Origin: Terriglobales bacterium
GTDB lineage: Bacteria > Acidobacteriota > Terriglobia > Terriglobales > Acidobacteriaceae
Direction of reading: 5' to 3'
NCBI GenBank assembly: GCA_025980765.1
Contig: JAICXB010000007.1
Location: 1-64,000, forward strand
DNA: 64,000 nucleotides
In this document: positions 7,868-20,595 of the stretch, in pieces
How positions within the stretch are numbered: position 1 is the stretch's first letter
Layout of the letters: every line of letters begins with the position of its first letter
The notes under the pieces: model-generated
The model's input: only the letters and a program-made list of their open reading frames with translations
Databases searched by the model: none
Told to the model about the DNA's origin: nothing
Translations under genes and position numbers: made by a program

Positions 7868-10333
7868 ATGGAAACTCTCCTCCAGGATTTTCGTTATGCG
7901 TTCCGCGCGCTGCTGAAGAACCGCGCGATCACCCTGATCAGCGTAGTTACGCTAGCTATTGGCATTGGGGCGAACACGATCGTATTCAGCGCGATCAATG
8001 CTTTCTTCCTGCGTCCGCTGCCGGTGCGCGACGGCGACCGGTTGGTCACGATTTCGGAGCGCCCCCCGGGCAACCAGGACGCCATTAATTTCTCCTGGCC
8101 GGACTTTGTGGATCTCAAACAGCAGGTCCAGGGAATCTCCGACGTACTCGGTTACCGCATCGATATGGTCGGCGTCTCCCAAAAGGGGACAACGCCGGAG
8201 CGCGTCTTTGGCGCGATGGTGACTGGCAACTACTTTCCCGCTCTGGGAATCAAGCCCGCCGCCGGACAGTTCTTCAGTGGCGACAGCATGGACCGGCCTG
8301 GCTCCGAGCCGGTGATCGTGCTCGGCTATAGCTACTGGCAGAAGCGCTTCCATGGCAATCCGAACATCGTCGGCCAGCAGCTCGATGTGGACGGCCATCC
8401 CATGACCGTGGTTGGCATCGCTCCCGAAGGTTTCACCGGGTTGTACAGCGTTGTTGAAACCCCGGTATACCTGCCGCTCGGCTTCAGCGCCGTCACTGAC
8501 CCCAAAACAGACCTTTGGACAAATCGTGGCAACCGTCAACTCAACGCGTTCGGATTCCTGAATCCCGGCACAACACTGCCTCAGGTGCAAGCCTCCTTGC
8601 GCGTGATCGCGAACCGGCTTTCTCAGCAGTACCCAGATCGGGACAAAGGCCTTTCGCTCGAAGTGTACTGGGAGACAATGTCGCGACCGCAGCCGGGGGT
8701 TGGAGAGCGCGCACTCGTGGCCGTTGGATCGTTCCTCATCCTGTCGTTGCTCGTCCTGCTGCTGGCATGCGCAAACATCGCGAACCTGCTGCTGGTGCGG
8801 GCTACCGTCCGGCGGCGGGAAATGGCGGTTCGGGCTGCCTTGGGCGCTGGACGGTTCCGCATCATCCGTCAGGTCCTCACCGAAAGCGTGTTGCTGGCCG
8901 CAATGGGCGGGGTTGCCGGCATCCTGGTCGCCGATCTTGCCGGGCTGCTGGCGGGTAAGTGGGCGCTGGGCAGCATCGAAATTCCAGTGCATCTAGACCT
9001 CGGCATGGACTGGCGAGTGCTCGGCTTCGGCTGCGCCATCGCGCTGCTCACCGGCATCTTTGTCGGACTCACTCCGGCATTGCGCATTTCGCGCACCAAC
9101 GTTGCCGAGGTGCTGCACGATGGCGGGCGCGGCTCTTCCACTGGAGCGGGCGGCAATCGCGTGCGCAACAGTCTGGTCGTAGCGCAGATCGCGGGATCCT
9201 TTGTGCTGCTGGTGATTGCCGGGCTCTTTATTCGAAGTCTGGAGAGCGCCCAGCGCGTTTACCTGGGCTTCGATTCCGAGCACGTCGCCGACGTCTCCAT
9301 GGACCCGCACCTGGTTGGATACGACGAGGCGCGCGGCCGCGAGTTCTATCGCGAATTGGAAACGCGCGTGCGCGCCCTTCCCGGAGTGCAGGCGGCGACC
9401 CTCGCCGCTTCGGTTCCGCTCGGCTATTACAACAACGACATCACCGTCTTCAACGAAGGACAGCCGGTCGACGACAAGCATCCGCCGCTGCAGATCGGCG
9501 TGAATGCTGTGGACAGTTCCTATTTTGAAACGCTGAGCGTTCCCGTGCTCCGCGGCCGCGTCTTCACCGATGCCGACACTGAGAAATCGACCGCCGTGGC
9601 GGTCATCAACAAAACCATGGCCGATCGCCTGTGGCCAAATCAGGACGCAATCGGAAAACGCTTCAGCACCAAAGGCGCCAGCGGGCCTTTCATTCAAGTG
9701 GTGGGAATTGTCGCCGATGGCAAGTACTTCAGTATCGGCGAGGACCCTCGGCCATTTCTTTACCTGCCGCTGACGCAAAACTACAGCTCACTGGCCACCC
9801 TGCTGGTGCGCACCTCCGGCGACCCGGCGGCAATCCTTCCCATATTGCAACGCAGCATCCATGAGTTCGCTCCCGGTCTGCCGGTTTTCGACGCGGAAAC
9901 GATGAACCAGTCGATTGGCGGCGCCAATGGCTTCATGCTCTTCCGCCTGGGCGCCAATTGTAGCCTCGCGCTTGGCCTGCTGGGACTGACACTTGCGCTG
10001 GTAGGCGTCTACGGCGTGCTGTCCTATGTGACCACGCAGCGCACGCAGGAAATAGGCATTCGCATGGCGCTGGGGGCCAGCCGCGGCGAGATTTTGAAGT
10101 TTGTCTTCCGCCAGGCGTCGATCGTGGTGGGAGTAGGAGCGCTGATCGGAATTGTTCTCAGCCTGGCCGCCGCCCGCGCAGTTTCAGGAATGCTGGTCGG
10201 AGTGGGCGCCAGCGACCCGATCACGCTGGTATCCGTAACCGCGTTCCTGGTTGCCATTGCGTTGCTCGCCAGCTATGTGCCCGCGCGGCGAGCGACGAAG
10301 GTCGATCCGCTGGTGGCGCTGAGGTATGAGTGA
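7868..10333 (+). CDS. ADOP-type double-FtsX permease 2 of 8
   Basis: An 821-residue permease with the same layout as its neighbours: METLLQDFRYAFRALLKNRA start, first periplasmic domain, FtsX core 1 (RRREMAVRAALGAGRFRI), second periplasmic domain and FtsX core 2 (TQEIGIRMALGASRGEI), ending [19 protein letters not shown]. Periplasmic loops differ strongly from permease 1 (for example GYRIDMVGVSQKGTTPERV), so the array is diverged rather than freshly duplicated. Membrane segment 1 has TIVF where most copies have TAIF. The spacer upstream is almost entirely repeat sequence, and no separate promoter is obvious. Confidence 0.9.
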   Translation: METLLQDFRYAFRALLKNRAITLISVVTLAIGIGANTIVFSAINAFFLRPLPVRDGDRLVTISERPPGNQDAINFSWPDFVDLKQQVQGISDVLGYRIDMVGVSQKGTTPERVFGAMVTGNYFPALGIKPAAGQFFSGDSMDRPGSEPVIVLGYSYWQKRFHGNPNIVGQQLDVDGHPMTVVGIAPEGFTGLYSVVETPVYLPLGFSAVTDPKTDLWTNRGNRQLNAFGFLNPGTTLPQVQASLRVIANRLSQQYPDRDKGLSLEVYWETMSRPQPGVGERALVAVGSFLILSLLVLLLACANIANLLLVRATVRRREMAVRAALGAGRFRIIRQVLTESVLLAAMGGVAGILVADLAGLLAGKWALGSIEIPVHLDLGMDWRVLGFGCAIALLTGIFVGLTPALRISRTNVAEVLHDGGRGSSTGAGGNRVRNSLVVAQIAGSFVLLVIAGLFIRSLESAQRVYLGFDSEHVADVSMDPHLVGYDEARGREFYRELETRVRALPGVQAATLAASVPLGYYNNDITVFNEGQPVDDKHPPLQIGVNAVDSSYFETLSVPVLRGRVFTDADTEKSTAVAVINKTMADRLWPNQDAIGKRFSTKGASGPFIQVVGIVADGKYFSIGEDPRPFLYLPLTQNYSSLATLLVRTSGDPAAILPILQRSIHEFAPGLPVFDAETMNQSIGGANGFMLFRLGANCSLALGLLGLTLALVGVYGVLSYVTTQRTQEIGIRMALGASRGEILKFVFRQASIVVGVGALIGIVLSLAAARAVSGMLVGVGASDPITLVSVTAFLVAIALLASYVPARRATKVDPLVALRYE

Positions 10334-10336
10334 AGC

Positions 10337-10430
10337 GAATCGGGTGATCGGGCCATCGGATCATCGGATTAAGTAATTTCGGATTTGCGATTCGTGGTTT
10401 AGATCACCCGATGACCCGATCACCCGATCT
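10337..10430. repeat. Octamer-phased inverted repeat between permeases 2 and 3
   Basis: Words GAATCGGG, TGATCGGG, CCATCGGA, TCATCGGA (10337-10368) begin three bases after the permease 2 stop. The right arm ATCACCCG, ATGACCCG, ATCACCCG, ATC (about 10403-10429) closes the hairpin about 20 bases before the next start codon. Confidence 0.75.
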
Positions 10431-10448
10431 GCTGGAATCGAGGTTTCA

Positions 10449-12881
10449 TTGGAAGCCGTCTATCAAGATCTTCGCTATGCACTTCGCGGCCTAGCCAAGA
10501 CTCCCGGCTTTGCCGCTGTCGCGCTGCTCACGCTGGCGCTGGGAATTGGCGCGAACACTGCGATCTTCAGTGTGGTCGATGCGGTTCTGCTGCGAGCCCT
10601 TCCCTACGCCCAGCCTGATCGTCTGGTTGTCATCCTGCACGATGGGTACAATCCCGTCGCTCCCGGCAATTTTCTCGATTGGCAGCGGCAGAACCATGTC
10701 TTTGAACGCATGGGCGCCGCTGAGGCCTGGTCGGGAAACCTGACCAGCGCCGATAGACCCGAAGAAATCCCGGGCATGCGCCTGACGGCCGATATGCTTC
10801 CACTGCTCGGGGTGCGGCCTATTTTGGGACGCGGTTTTCTGCCGGAAGAAAATCAGGATGGGAAAGATCACGAGGTGGTGCTGAGCTATGGCTTCTGGCA
10901 GCAGCGCTTCGGCGGCAGCCGTAACGTGATCGACCGTATCGTCTCCTTCGATGGAGAGGACTACACCGTCATAGGGGTCATGCCGCGAAGCTTTCGCTTC
11001 GCTCCATTTTGGGACACAAAAGCCGCGGTTTGGATTCCGCTTCCGCTGGGCAGCCGCGCCACCAGCCGCACTGGCAGCACGTTGCGCGTCTTTGCCCGAC
11101 TTAAACCCGGGACCACATTCACTGCAGCCCGCGCAGAAATGGCGACGATCGCCGCCCGGCTGGAACAGCAATTCCCAGGAACCAACCGCAATGTAACCGT
11201 GCTTCCACTCAAGGAGAAAGTCGTGGGCGACGTGCGGCCGGCGCTGCTCGTCCTGCTTGGCGCAGTCGGCTTCGTGCTGCTGATCGCCTGCGTGAACGTG
11301 GCGCACATGCTGCTGGCGCGTGCAGCCGCGCGCCAACGTGAGATCGCGATTCGCACCGCGCTGGGCGCGAGCCGCGGACGTCTGGTGCGGCAACTGCTCA
11401 CGGAAAGCACCTTGCTCGCACTCGCCGGCGGCGCGTTGGGGCTGCTGCTCGCCTATTGGAGCACGCGCGCGCTGGTCGCTTTGTCGCCTGAGGACCTTTC
11501 TCGATTCGCCCGGCCTGAAGTCAATGGCGCTGTTTTAGTGTTTGCGCTAGGAATTTCTCTACTTACCGGAATCGCCTTTGGATTGGCGCCGGCGATGCAG
11601 TCCTCGGTGGCGAGTCTGGCAGACGCGCTCAAAGAGAGTGGCCGCGGGCTGGGCGATAGCGCACATCGCTCCCGCCTGCGCGCGCTGCTGGTCATCTCCC
11701 AATTCGGCTTTGCCGTCGTGCTGCTGGCCGGGGCCGGGCTGATGATTCGGACCTTCATCGCTCTCGAACGCATCGATCCCGGCTTCAATCCTGAGCATGT
11801 GGTCAGTATGGTGGTTTCCCTCGCTGGCTCGCACACTGCGCCGGGGCAAAATAGGACCTCTTTCTTTGAGACTGCGCTGGAACAGATCCGTTCCATTCCG
11901 GGAGTGCAGGCGGCAGGAGCGATCAATCATCTGCCGCTGGCCGGCGATACCTGGGGGGAGTCGTTCGCCATTGAAGGCCGCCCGCTGCCGGCGCCGGGAG
12001 ATTTCCCGCATGCCGTCTATCGCGTCGTCCTTCCCGGCTACTTCCACACCATGAACATCCCGCTGCTCGCAGGACGCGACATCATGCTGCCGGACAACGA
12101 GCACGCGCCGTCCGTGGTTGTGGTGAATGAGTATTTTGCCCGCCATTACTGGCCGGACGAGAGCGCGATTGGCAAGCGCATCACCTTCGATGATCCCAGC
12201 CAGGGCCACGCCTCGTGGATGACTGTCATGGGCGTCATCAAGAACGTCGTGCGCAGTGACTGGGCCGCCCCGCCCGAGCCGGAGGTCTACCTTTCGTATC
12301 TGCAGAGCCCCAACTACGTCGACAGTCCCTCCCCGCACTTCGCCTATATGACGATTGTGGCGCGCACACACTGCGAGGTAAACGCGCAGATTGCGGGTAT
12401 CGAGGACGCCATCCGGCGCGTGGATAAGAGCGTAACCATTTCCGAAATCGAGAGTATGGAGGATGTGGTATCCGACGCCAACGCGCAGCCGCGCTTCTAC
12501 CTGGTGCTGCTGGCCGGCTTTGCCGCGATCGCGCTGGCACTCGCCGCTGTGGGGATTTACGGCGTGATGAGCCATTCGGTCTCGCGGCGCACGCACGAAA
12601 TGGCGGTGCGCATCGCGCTCGGAGCGCGACAGTCGGACGTGCTGCGGCTGGTAATCGGCGAAAGCATGGCATTGGCGCTAATCGGCGGAGCTGTAGGCGT
12701 GGCCGGCGCGCTCGCACTGACTCCGCTGATGTCTCGCCTGCTGTATGGAGTTCGCGCCGCCGATCCGCTGACGTTCGCGCTGGCCGCCGGGCTGTTGTGC
12801 GCGGTCGCGCTGCTCGCTAGCTATTTGCCCGCCCGACGCGCGACAAAGGTGGAACCGGTGGTGGCGCTGAGATATGAGTAA
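10449..12881 (+). CDS. ADOP-type double-FtsX permease 3 of 8 (TTG start)
   Basis: An 810-residue permease starting at TTG (TTGGAAGCCGTC), where six of the other seven copies have ATGGAA or an equivalent ATG at the same alignment position. This makes the TTG start credible and may lower translation. The N-terminus is [20 protein letters not shown]. Core 1 contains [18 protein letters not shown] and core 2 [17 protein letters not shown], ending [19 protein letters not shown]. The large first periplasmic domain includes [18 protein letters not shown]. It belongs with permeases 4-6 in having the LPYxxxDRLV motif after the first membrane segment. Confidence 0.9.
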   Translation: MEAVYQDLRYALRGLAKTPGFAAVALLTLALGIGANTAIFSVVDAVLLRALPYAQPDRLVVILHDGYNPVAPGNFLDWQRQNHVFERMGAAEAWSGNLTSADRPEEIPGMRLTADMLPLLGVRPILGRGFLPEENQDGKDHEVVLSYGFWQQRFGGSRNVIDRIVSFDGEDYTVIGVMPRSFRFAPFWDTKAAVWIPLPLGSRATSRTGSTLRVFARLKPGTTFTAARAEMATIAARLEQQFPGTNRNVTVLPLKEKVVGDVRPALLVLLGAVGFVLLIACVNVAHMLLARAAARQREIAIRTALGASRGRLVRQLLTESTLLALAGGALGLLLAYWSTRALVALSPEDLSRFARPEVNGAVLVFALGISLLTGIAFGLAPAMQSSVASLADALKESGRGLGDSAHRSRLRALLVISQFGFAVVLLAGAGLMIRTFIALERIDPGFNPEHVVSMVVSLAGSHTAPGQNRTSFFETALEQIRSIPGVQAAGAINHLPLAGDTWGESFAIEGRPLPAPGDFPHAVYRVVLPGYFHTMNIPLLAGRDIMLPDNEHAPSVVVVNEYFARHYWPDESAIGKRITFDDPSQGHASWMTVMGVIKNVVRSDWAAPPEPEVYLSYLQSPNYVDSPSPHFAYMTIVARTHCEVNAQIAGIEDAIRRVDKSVTISEIESMEDVVSDANAQPRFYLVLLAGFAAIALALAAVGIYGVMSHSVSRRTHEMAVRIALGARQSDVLRLVIGESMALALIGGAVGVAGALALTPLMSRLLYGVRAADPLTFALAAGLLCAVALLASYLPARRATKVEPVVALRYE

Positions 12882-12885
12882 CTCC

Positions 12886-12964
12886 CATTCCAAAGCGCAG
12901 CGAGGAATCGCGATGGACGGATCGCCTCGTTGGAATAGGGATTTCTCGCTGCGCTCGGAATCGA
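12886..12964. repeat. ATTCC(G)AGCGCAGCGAG-type inverted repeat between permeases 3 and 4
   Basis: Unlike the other spacers in the array, this one holds a different palindrome. The left arm is CATTCCAAAGCGCAGCGAGG and the right arm is CTCGCTGCGCTCGGAATCG. The same family recurs at 59601-59747 in this window. Confidence 0.65.
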
Positions 12965-12971
12965 TTTGAAT

Positions 12972-15368
<2,397 letters not shown>

Positions 15369-15370
15369 GG

Positions 15371-15450
15371 AAATCGGGTGATTGCGTGATCGGGTGATCG
15401 GGTGATTTGAAAACCAATCGCGAAATCACGAAATCGCGAAATCATCCGAT
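15371..15450. repeat. Octamer-phased inverted repeat between permeases 4 and 5
   Basis: Words AAATCGGG, TGATTGCG, TGATCGGG, TGATCGGG, TGATTTGA (15371-15410) form the left arm. The right arm (15419-15450) mixes both word types (CGCGAAAT, CACGAAAT, CGCGAAAT, CATCCGAT). This links the TAAT-type and ATCGGG-type versions as one family. Confidence 0.75.
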
Positions 15451-15470
15451 CCAGAACGGTTCGAGGGAAC

Positions 15471-17939
15471 ATGGAAACTCTTTATCAGGACTTTCGCTAC
15501 GGGCTGCGCACGCTGCGCGCCAATCCCGGCTTCACGCTGGTCGCGGTGCTTGCCCTCACGCTGGGCATCGGCGCCAATGCGGCCATGTTCACCATTGTGA
15601 ATGCCGTGTTGCTGCGGCCGCTTCCTTATCCGCAGTCGGATCGGCTGGTGTATTTGCGGGAAGCCTTCAAGAAGGAGCCCGGGATGTCATTCTCTTATCC
15701 CGAGTTCCAGGATTATCACAACCTCAACCATGTATTTCAGGGCATGGCGGCAGTGCAGGGGAATGCGTTCAACCTCACCGGCGTGACAACGCCGGAGCAG
15801 TTGGACGGGCGCAGCATCACGCAGGAGTTCCTGGGAACCCTGCGGGTGCGTCCCATCTTGGGACGCGACTTCGCTCCGCAGGACGACCGGCCAGGGGCCT
15901 CGCCTACCGCTATCCTCAGCTATGGACTGTGGCAGCGTCGGTTCGGAGGCGATGCGCAGATTCTCGGCAAATCCCTCACCCTCGACGGGCAGGACTACAC
16001 CGTGATTGGGGTATTGCCTAAAGACTTCAGCTATCGCGATGCTCAACCCGACATCTTTGTCCCTCTCGGCCTCCGTGCCGGCGAGGAGTGGGCGCATATT
16101 CGCACCGAACACAATGGCATCTATTGCGTCGCCCGCCTGAAGCCCGGGGTAACGCTACAGCAGGCGCAAGCCGACCTCGACGCGATCGCCGCTTCATTGG
16201 CGCGGCAATATCCCGTGACCAACACGAATGTTTCATTGAACGCTCTTCTGTTGCGCGAGCGAACTGTCGCAGGCACGCGGCCGACATTGCTCTTGCTGTT
16301 GGGCGCGGTGGTGTGCGTGCTGCTGATTGCCTGTGCCAACGTCGCCAACCTGTTGCTGACGCGGGCCACGGTGCGCGAGCGCGAGCTGGCGATCCGCTCG
16401 GCGCTGGGCGCAGGCAGAGTCCGGCTGATCCGACAACTGCTTACGGAAAGCATGGTGCTGGCGCTCCTGGGAGGAGGGTTGGGAATCCTGTTGGCGACTT
16501 GGGCGATCCACATTCTGGTCGCCGCGGCTCCCGATGCGCTGCCGCGCGTGCACGAAATACATCTCGACGGCACCGTGCTGGCGTTCACTGCCGGAATCTC
16601 GATCTTCACCGGCATTGTTTTCGGCATCATGCCCGCCCTGCACGGCAGCGCGTATAGCGCGATCGAATCTCTCAAGCAAGGCATCACCAGCTCGGCGGCA
16701 GGACAGCGCAAGAAGCTGCGCGGGTCACTGGTAATTGCCGAAGTAGCGCTCTCTCTGGTGCTGCTGGTTGGCGCCGGACTGCTCATTCACAGTTTTGCCC
16801 GGGTATTGGAGGTCGATCCCGGATTCAACTCGCGCAGCGTGCTCACCGCCGTGGTCGCATTTCCCGAAAAGGGAAAGCCCGATCCGGTGAAGGTAGAGGC
16901 ATTTTTCAATGAGGTGTACCGGAATTTGCAATCGCAGCCCGGGGTGGAGCACGCCGGCGCGGCCACGCCGCTGCCGCTGAGCGGCAATGAATGGGACACC
17001 GGCTACCGCATCGAAGGCCGTCCAGCGCCGCTGCCGGGCGAGGGCGTCAATACGCGGATTTACCACGTAAGCGCCGATTACCTCGCTACCATGCGAATCC
17101 CCATTCTGAAAGGACGAGGCTTCCTCGAATCTGACATCGACGGCAGCCTTCCCGTGGCGATCGTCAGCCGTGAATTCGTGAAACGCAACTTTCCTGATGA
17201 GGACCCGATTGGACACAAAGTGCGGCTGGGTGCGCCGCAGGACCTCTCCAGTCCAGATGAAACGAAGTACCCGTGGCTGACCATTGTGGGAGTCGTCGGA
17301 GACGTCAAGCACGACAGCCTCGACAGCCAGACGCCAATCGAACTCTACCAGCCGTACACCCAGCACTACGGTGGAAATACCCAGAGCTACCGCTACCTTG
17401 TAGTTCGCGGATCCAGCGACAACCCGCTGGCGCTGGCGCCAGCGATGCGCAATGCGGTGCGACAAGCCAGTCCTGATGTACCGATTGCCTCGATCGAGAG
17501 CATGGACCAGTTGGTCTCAGACTCTCTCGGTTCGCGCAAGATGTCGATGTCGCTGCTGATGACCTTCGCCGCCCTGGCATTGACGCTGGCGCTGATCGGT
17601 ATCTACGGCGTGATCTCGTATTCCGTAACGCAACGCACGCGGGAGATCGGCATCCGCATGGCCCTCGGCGCACGGCAGCGTGAGGTGCTCGCGTTGATTC
17701 TCCGTCAGGCCTTCAGGTTGGTCGCGATTGGACTGGGAATTGGCATTGTGTTGGCGTTGGGACTGAGCTTCACCATGTCGCGCTTTCTAGACGCTCAGCT
17801 GTTTGGCATCAAGGCCACCGATCCGCTGACATTCATTTCCATCGCGGTGTTGTTGTCAATTGCGGCCTTGGCGGCCAGCGGAATTCCCGCGCGCCGCGCC
17901 AGCAAGGTGAACCCGGTGGTGGCGTTGAGACACGAATAA
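15471..17939 (+). CDS. ADOP-type double-FtsX permease 5 of 8
   Basis: An 822-residue permease, [20 protein letters not shown] at the N-terminus, with NAAMFTIVNAVLLRPLPYPQ in place of the usual NTAIF. Core 1 has ERELAIRSALGAGRVRL and core 2 has TREIGIRMALGARQREV. The C-terminus is GIPARRASKVNPVVALRHE, with Asn replacing the usual Asp/Glu. The first periplasmic domain contains SFSYPEFQDYHNLNHVFQGM. The ATG follows TTCGAGGGAAC, a reasonable Shine-Dalgarno at the edge of the repeat. Confidence 0.9.
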   Translation: METLYQDFRYGLRTLRANPGFTLVAVLALTLGIGANAAMFTIVNAVLLRPLPYPQSDRLVYLREAFKKEPGMSFSYPEFQDYHNLNHVFQGMAAVQGNAFNLTGVTTPEQLDGRSITQEFLGTLRVRPILGRDFAPQDDRPGASPTAILSYGLWQRRFGGDAQILGKSLTLDGQDYTVIGVLPKDFSYRDAQPDIFVPLGLRAGEEWAHIRTEHNGIYCVARLKPGVTLQQAQADLDAIAASLARQYPVTNTNVSLNALLLRERTVAGTRPTLLLLLGAVVCVLLIACANVANLLLTRATVRERELAIRSALGAGRVRLIRQLLTESMVLALLGGGLGILLATWAIHILVAAAPDALPRVHEIHLDGTVLAFTAGISIFTGIVFGIMPALHGSAYSAIESLKQGITSSAAGQRKKLRGSLVIAEVALSLVLLVGAGLLIHSFARVLEVDPGFNSRSVLTAVVAFPEKGKPDPVKVEAFFNEVYRNLQSQPGVEHAGAATPLPLSGNEWDTGYRIEGRPAPLPGEGVNTRIYHVSADYLATMRIPILKGRGFLESDIDGSLPVAIVSREFVKRNFPDEDPIGHKVRLGAPQDLSSPDETKYPWLTIVGVVGDVKHDSLDSQTPIELYQPYTQHYGGNTQSYRYLVVRGSSDNPLALAPAMRNAVRQASPDVPIASIESMDQLVSDSLGSRKMSMSLLMTFAALALTLALIGIYGVISYSVTQRTREIGIRMALGARQREVLALILRQAFRLVAIGLGIGIVLALGLSFTMSRFLDAQLFGIKATDPLTFISIAVLLSIAALAASGIPARRASKVNPVVALRHE

Positions 17940-17941
17940 AG

Positions 17942-18031
17942 CAATCGGGTGATCGGGCCATCGGGTCATCGGGCGAAGTAGCCTTCGGCTCTAGAAGATC
18001 ATCCGATGACCCGATCACCCGATGGCCCGAT
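17942..18031. repeat. Octamer-phased inverted repeat between permeases 5 and 6
   Basis: This is the cleanest example of the ATCGGG type. The left arm is CAATCGGG, TGATCGGG, CCATCGGG, TCATCGGG (17942-17973). The right arm is ATCATCCG, ATGACCCG, ATCACCCG, ATGGCCCG (17998-18029). Every word is exactly eight bases. The arms use the same word set in different orders, so pairing is imperfect. Confidence 0.8.
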
Positions 18032-18043
18032 TCGGAATGGACA

Positions 18044-20480
18044 ATGGAAACTCTTCTTCAAGACCTACGCTACACAATTCGCATGATGGTCAAGGCTCCG
18101 GGCTTCACTGCTGTTGCCGTGCTGACGCTGGCTTTGGGCATTGGAGCGAACACAGCGATCTTCAGCGTGGTCCACGCACTGTTGTTGCAGCCCTTGCCCT
18201 ACGGTGATGCCGATCGCCTGGTGCGAATCTATGACGCAAATCAGGAGCGCGGTGTGCAGCGCGGAGTTTTCTCACCGCAGGATTTGGATGATCTCAGGAG
18301 CTCGCAGAGCGCCTATCAAGACATCGCGGAGTTTTCGTATTTTCCCGGAAATTCCGGCGGGACGCTGATCGGAGTAGGCCAGCCGCAGTACCTATCCGCG
18401 GCAAACGTTTCCGGCAACTTCTTTTCCACGCTCCAAGCCAGTGCCGCTTTGGGCCGAGCGCTGCTTCCGCGCGACGACGTCAAGGGCCAGGGCCTCGAGA
18501 TCGTCTTGTCTTACGGATTTTGGCAACGGCAGTTTGGCGGCGATCGGAATGTGATTGGCCGCACAGTGACCATCGATAGCCTCACATCCGGCCGCACCGG
18601 CTTCACCATTGTGGGCGTCATGCCGTCTTCCTTCCAATATCCCTCAGCGGAAGTCGAAGCGTGGGCGCCGCTCTCGATTGTGACGGACGACATGGTTCCT
18701 CACCAGCGGGGCATCCGCTGGATGAGCGCGATCGGCCGGCTGAAGCCGGGTATCTCCATCGAGCAGGCCCAGACAGATACTTCGCTGCACATAAAACAAC
18801 TGGAGAATGCCTACCCCACGACTAACGCGGGCTGGGGATCGGCAACCGTGATTTCTTTGCGTGACTCCATTGTCGGCAACGTGCGTCCGGCGCTGCTGGT
18901 TCTTTTCGGCGTGGTGGCACTGGTGATGCTGATTGCCTGCGCGAATATCGCCAACCTGCTGCTCGCGCGTGGCACCTCTCGCACCCGGGAAATTGCCGTT
19001 CGCAGCGCCTTCGGGGCCGAGCGCCGGCGCCTGATCCGGCAGTTGCTCACGGAGAGCCTGCTGATGGCGTTGCTGGGCAGCGCGGTTGGGCTGCTGCTGG
19101 CCTTTGCAATGTTGCGCGGACTTTTGGCATTGAGCGCCGGTACGATTCCCAATTCGGAAGCGATCGGCATCGAGCCGCTCGCGGTCCTCTTCTGCCTCGG
19201 CGCAGCATTGGTGGTGTGGCCGCTGTTTGCGCTGTTGCCTGCGTGGAAGTCTTCGTCCACAAACATCGTGGATGCGCTGAAGGAAGGAGCCCGCGGCGCG
19301 AGTTCCGGACCACAACGCACAGGCATGCGCGAGATGCTGGTGATTGGCGAGATTGCAATGGCAGCAATGTTGCTGGTCGGCTCCGGCCTGCTGCTGAACA
19401 GTTTGTGGCGACTCGTCCACGTCGATCCCGGATTCAACGCCGCCCGCGTGCTCAGCCTGCATCTCACCGTGCCGGCGGAGATGTTTAATAAGGAAGGGCA
19501 GGATGAGCAGTATCGCAATGAAATCATCGACAGCGTCGCCAGGGTCCCGGGCGTGCTTGCCGTTGGCGGCAGCAAGACGGTGCCCCTCAACGGAAGCGGC
19601 GAACCCTACGAGTTTGGGCTGACGCCGTTCTCAGAACGCGGGCCGATCCGTCCGAGCGCGGGCGTTTACATCGTTACGCCCGGATATTTTCAAGCGCTGC
19701 AGATTCCGCTGAAGTCGGGCAGGACCTTCACGCGAGCAGATGATCAGGGGGACCGGCGCCTGCTCGTTGTAAGTCAAAGCATGGCGCGGAAGATCTGGGG
19801 ACACGAGGATGCTGTCGGCAAAACACTTTATGTAGGGACGAAGGCTGCTGAAGTGATTGGAGTCGTCGGCGACGTCCACAATGAGGCGCTGAGCGCTGAA
19901 GCCCGCGATACGATTTATATGCCCACGCGCCTTGCTCCTCGCTCGCTTCAATCTTTTCATCCGCACCAATGGCGATCCCTTGCGTTCGGTAAACGCGATT
20001 CGCGAAGCCATTTGGTCGGTGGACAAAGACCAGGCCGTTTCCGATATTGCGACCATGCAGCAGGTCGTCTCAGAACATGTTGCGCAACCCCGTTTCTTCA
20101 CGATCCTGCTGAGCGTGTTTGGAGCGCTGGCAATCACGCTCGCGGCGATCGGCGCTTACGGGGTGATCTCGTATTCGGTCCGGGAGCGCACGCAGGAATT
20201 CGGCATTCGCATGGCGCTCGGCGCAGATCGCGGCCAGGTGTTAGGCCTGGTGCTCAAACGCGCGATGGGATTGGTCGCGATCGGTTTGGGCTTCGGACTG
20301 ATCGGCGCGTGGATCACTACACGATTCCTCAGCACACTGCTGTTCGGAGTGAAGCCGATGGATCTGGCGACGTTCGCAGCTGCTTCGATTTTGCTTTTGA
20401 TAATCGCGCTACTGGCAAGTTACGTTCCCGCGCGCTGGGCAACCAAGGTGGAGCCTGCGGTGGCGCTGAGAAATGAATGA
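18044..20480 (+). pseudogene. ADOP-type permease 6 of 8, frameshifted near 19930-19960
   Basis: The frame opened at 18044 encodes a normal ADOP N-terminus (METLLQDLRYTIRMMVKAPG), first periplasmic domain, core 1 (TREIAVRSAFGAERRRL) and most of the second periplasmic domain to ARDTIYMPTRLAP. Family homology then moves to the +1 frame, which continues as LLLARFNLFIRTNGDPLRSV (track ORF from 19932). That frame ends with a full core 2 (TQEFGIRMALGADRGQV) and YVPARWATKVEPAVALRNE at 20480. The original frame continues as low-complexity Arg/Gly-rich sequence to 20476. One base gained, or two lost, in the C/G/T-rich stretch around 19935-19955 would explain it. No second lesion is visible, so the mutation is recent or is a sequencing error. 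Confidence 0.85.
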
Positions 20481-20482
20481 AG

Positions 20483-20577
20483 ACATCGGGTGATCGGGCC
20501 ATCGGGTCATCTGGCGAAGTGATTGTGGACTTCGCTTTTACATCACCCGATGACCCGATCACCCGATGGCCCGATCC
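20483..20577. repeat. Octamer-phased inverted repeat between permeases 6 and 7
   Basis: The left arm is ACATCGGG, TGATCGGG, CCATCGGG, TCATCTGG (20483-20514). The right arm, about 20541-20577, is made of ATCACCCG, ATGACCCG, ATCACCCG, ATGGCCCG words. A GGAGG ribosome site follows just outside the right arm. Confidence 0.75.
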
Positions 20578-20595
20578 GGATGTATGGAGGAATGT

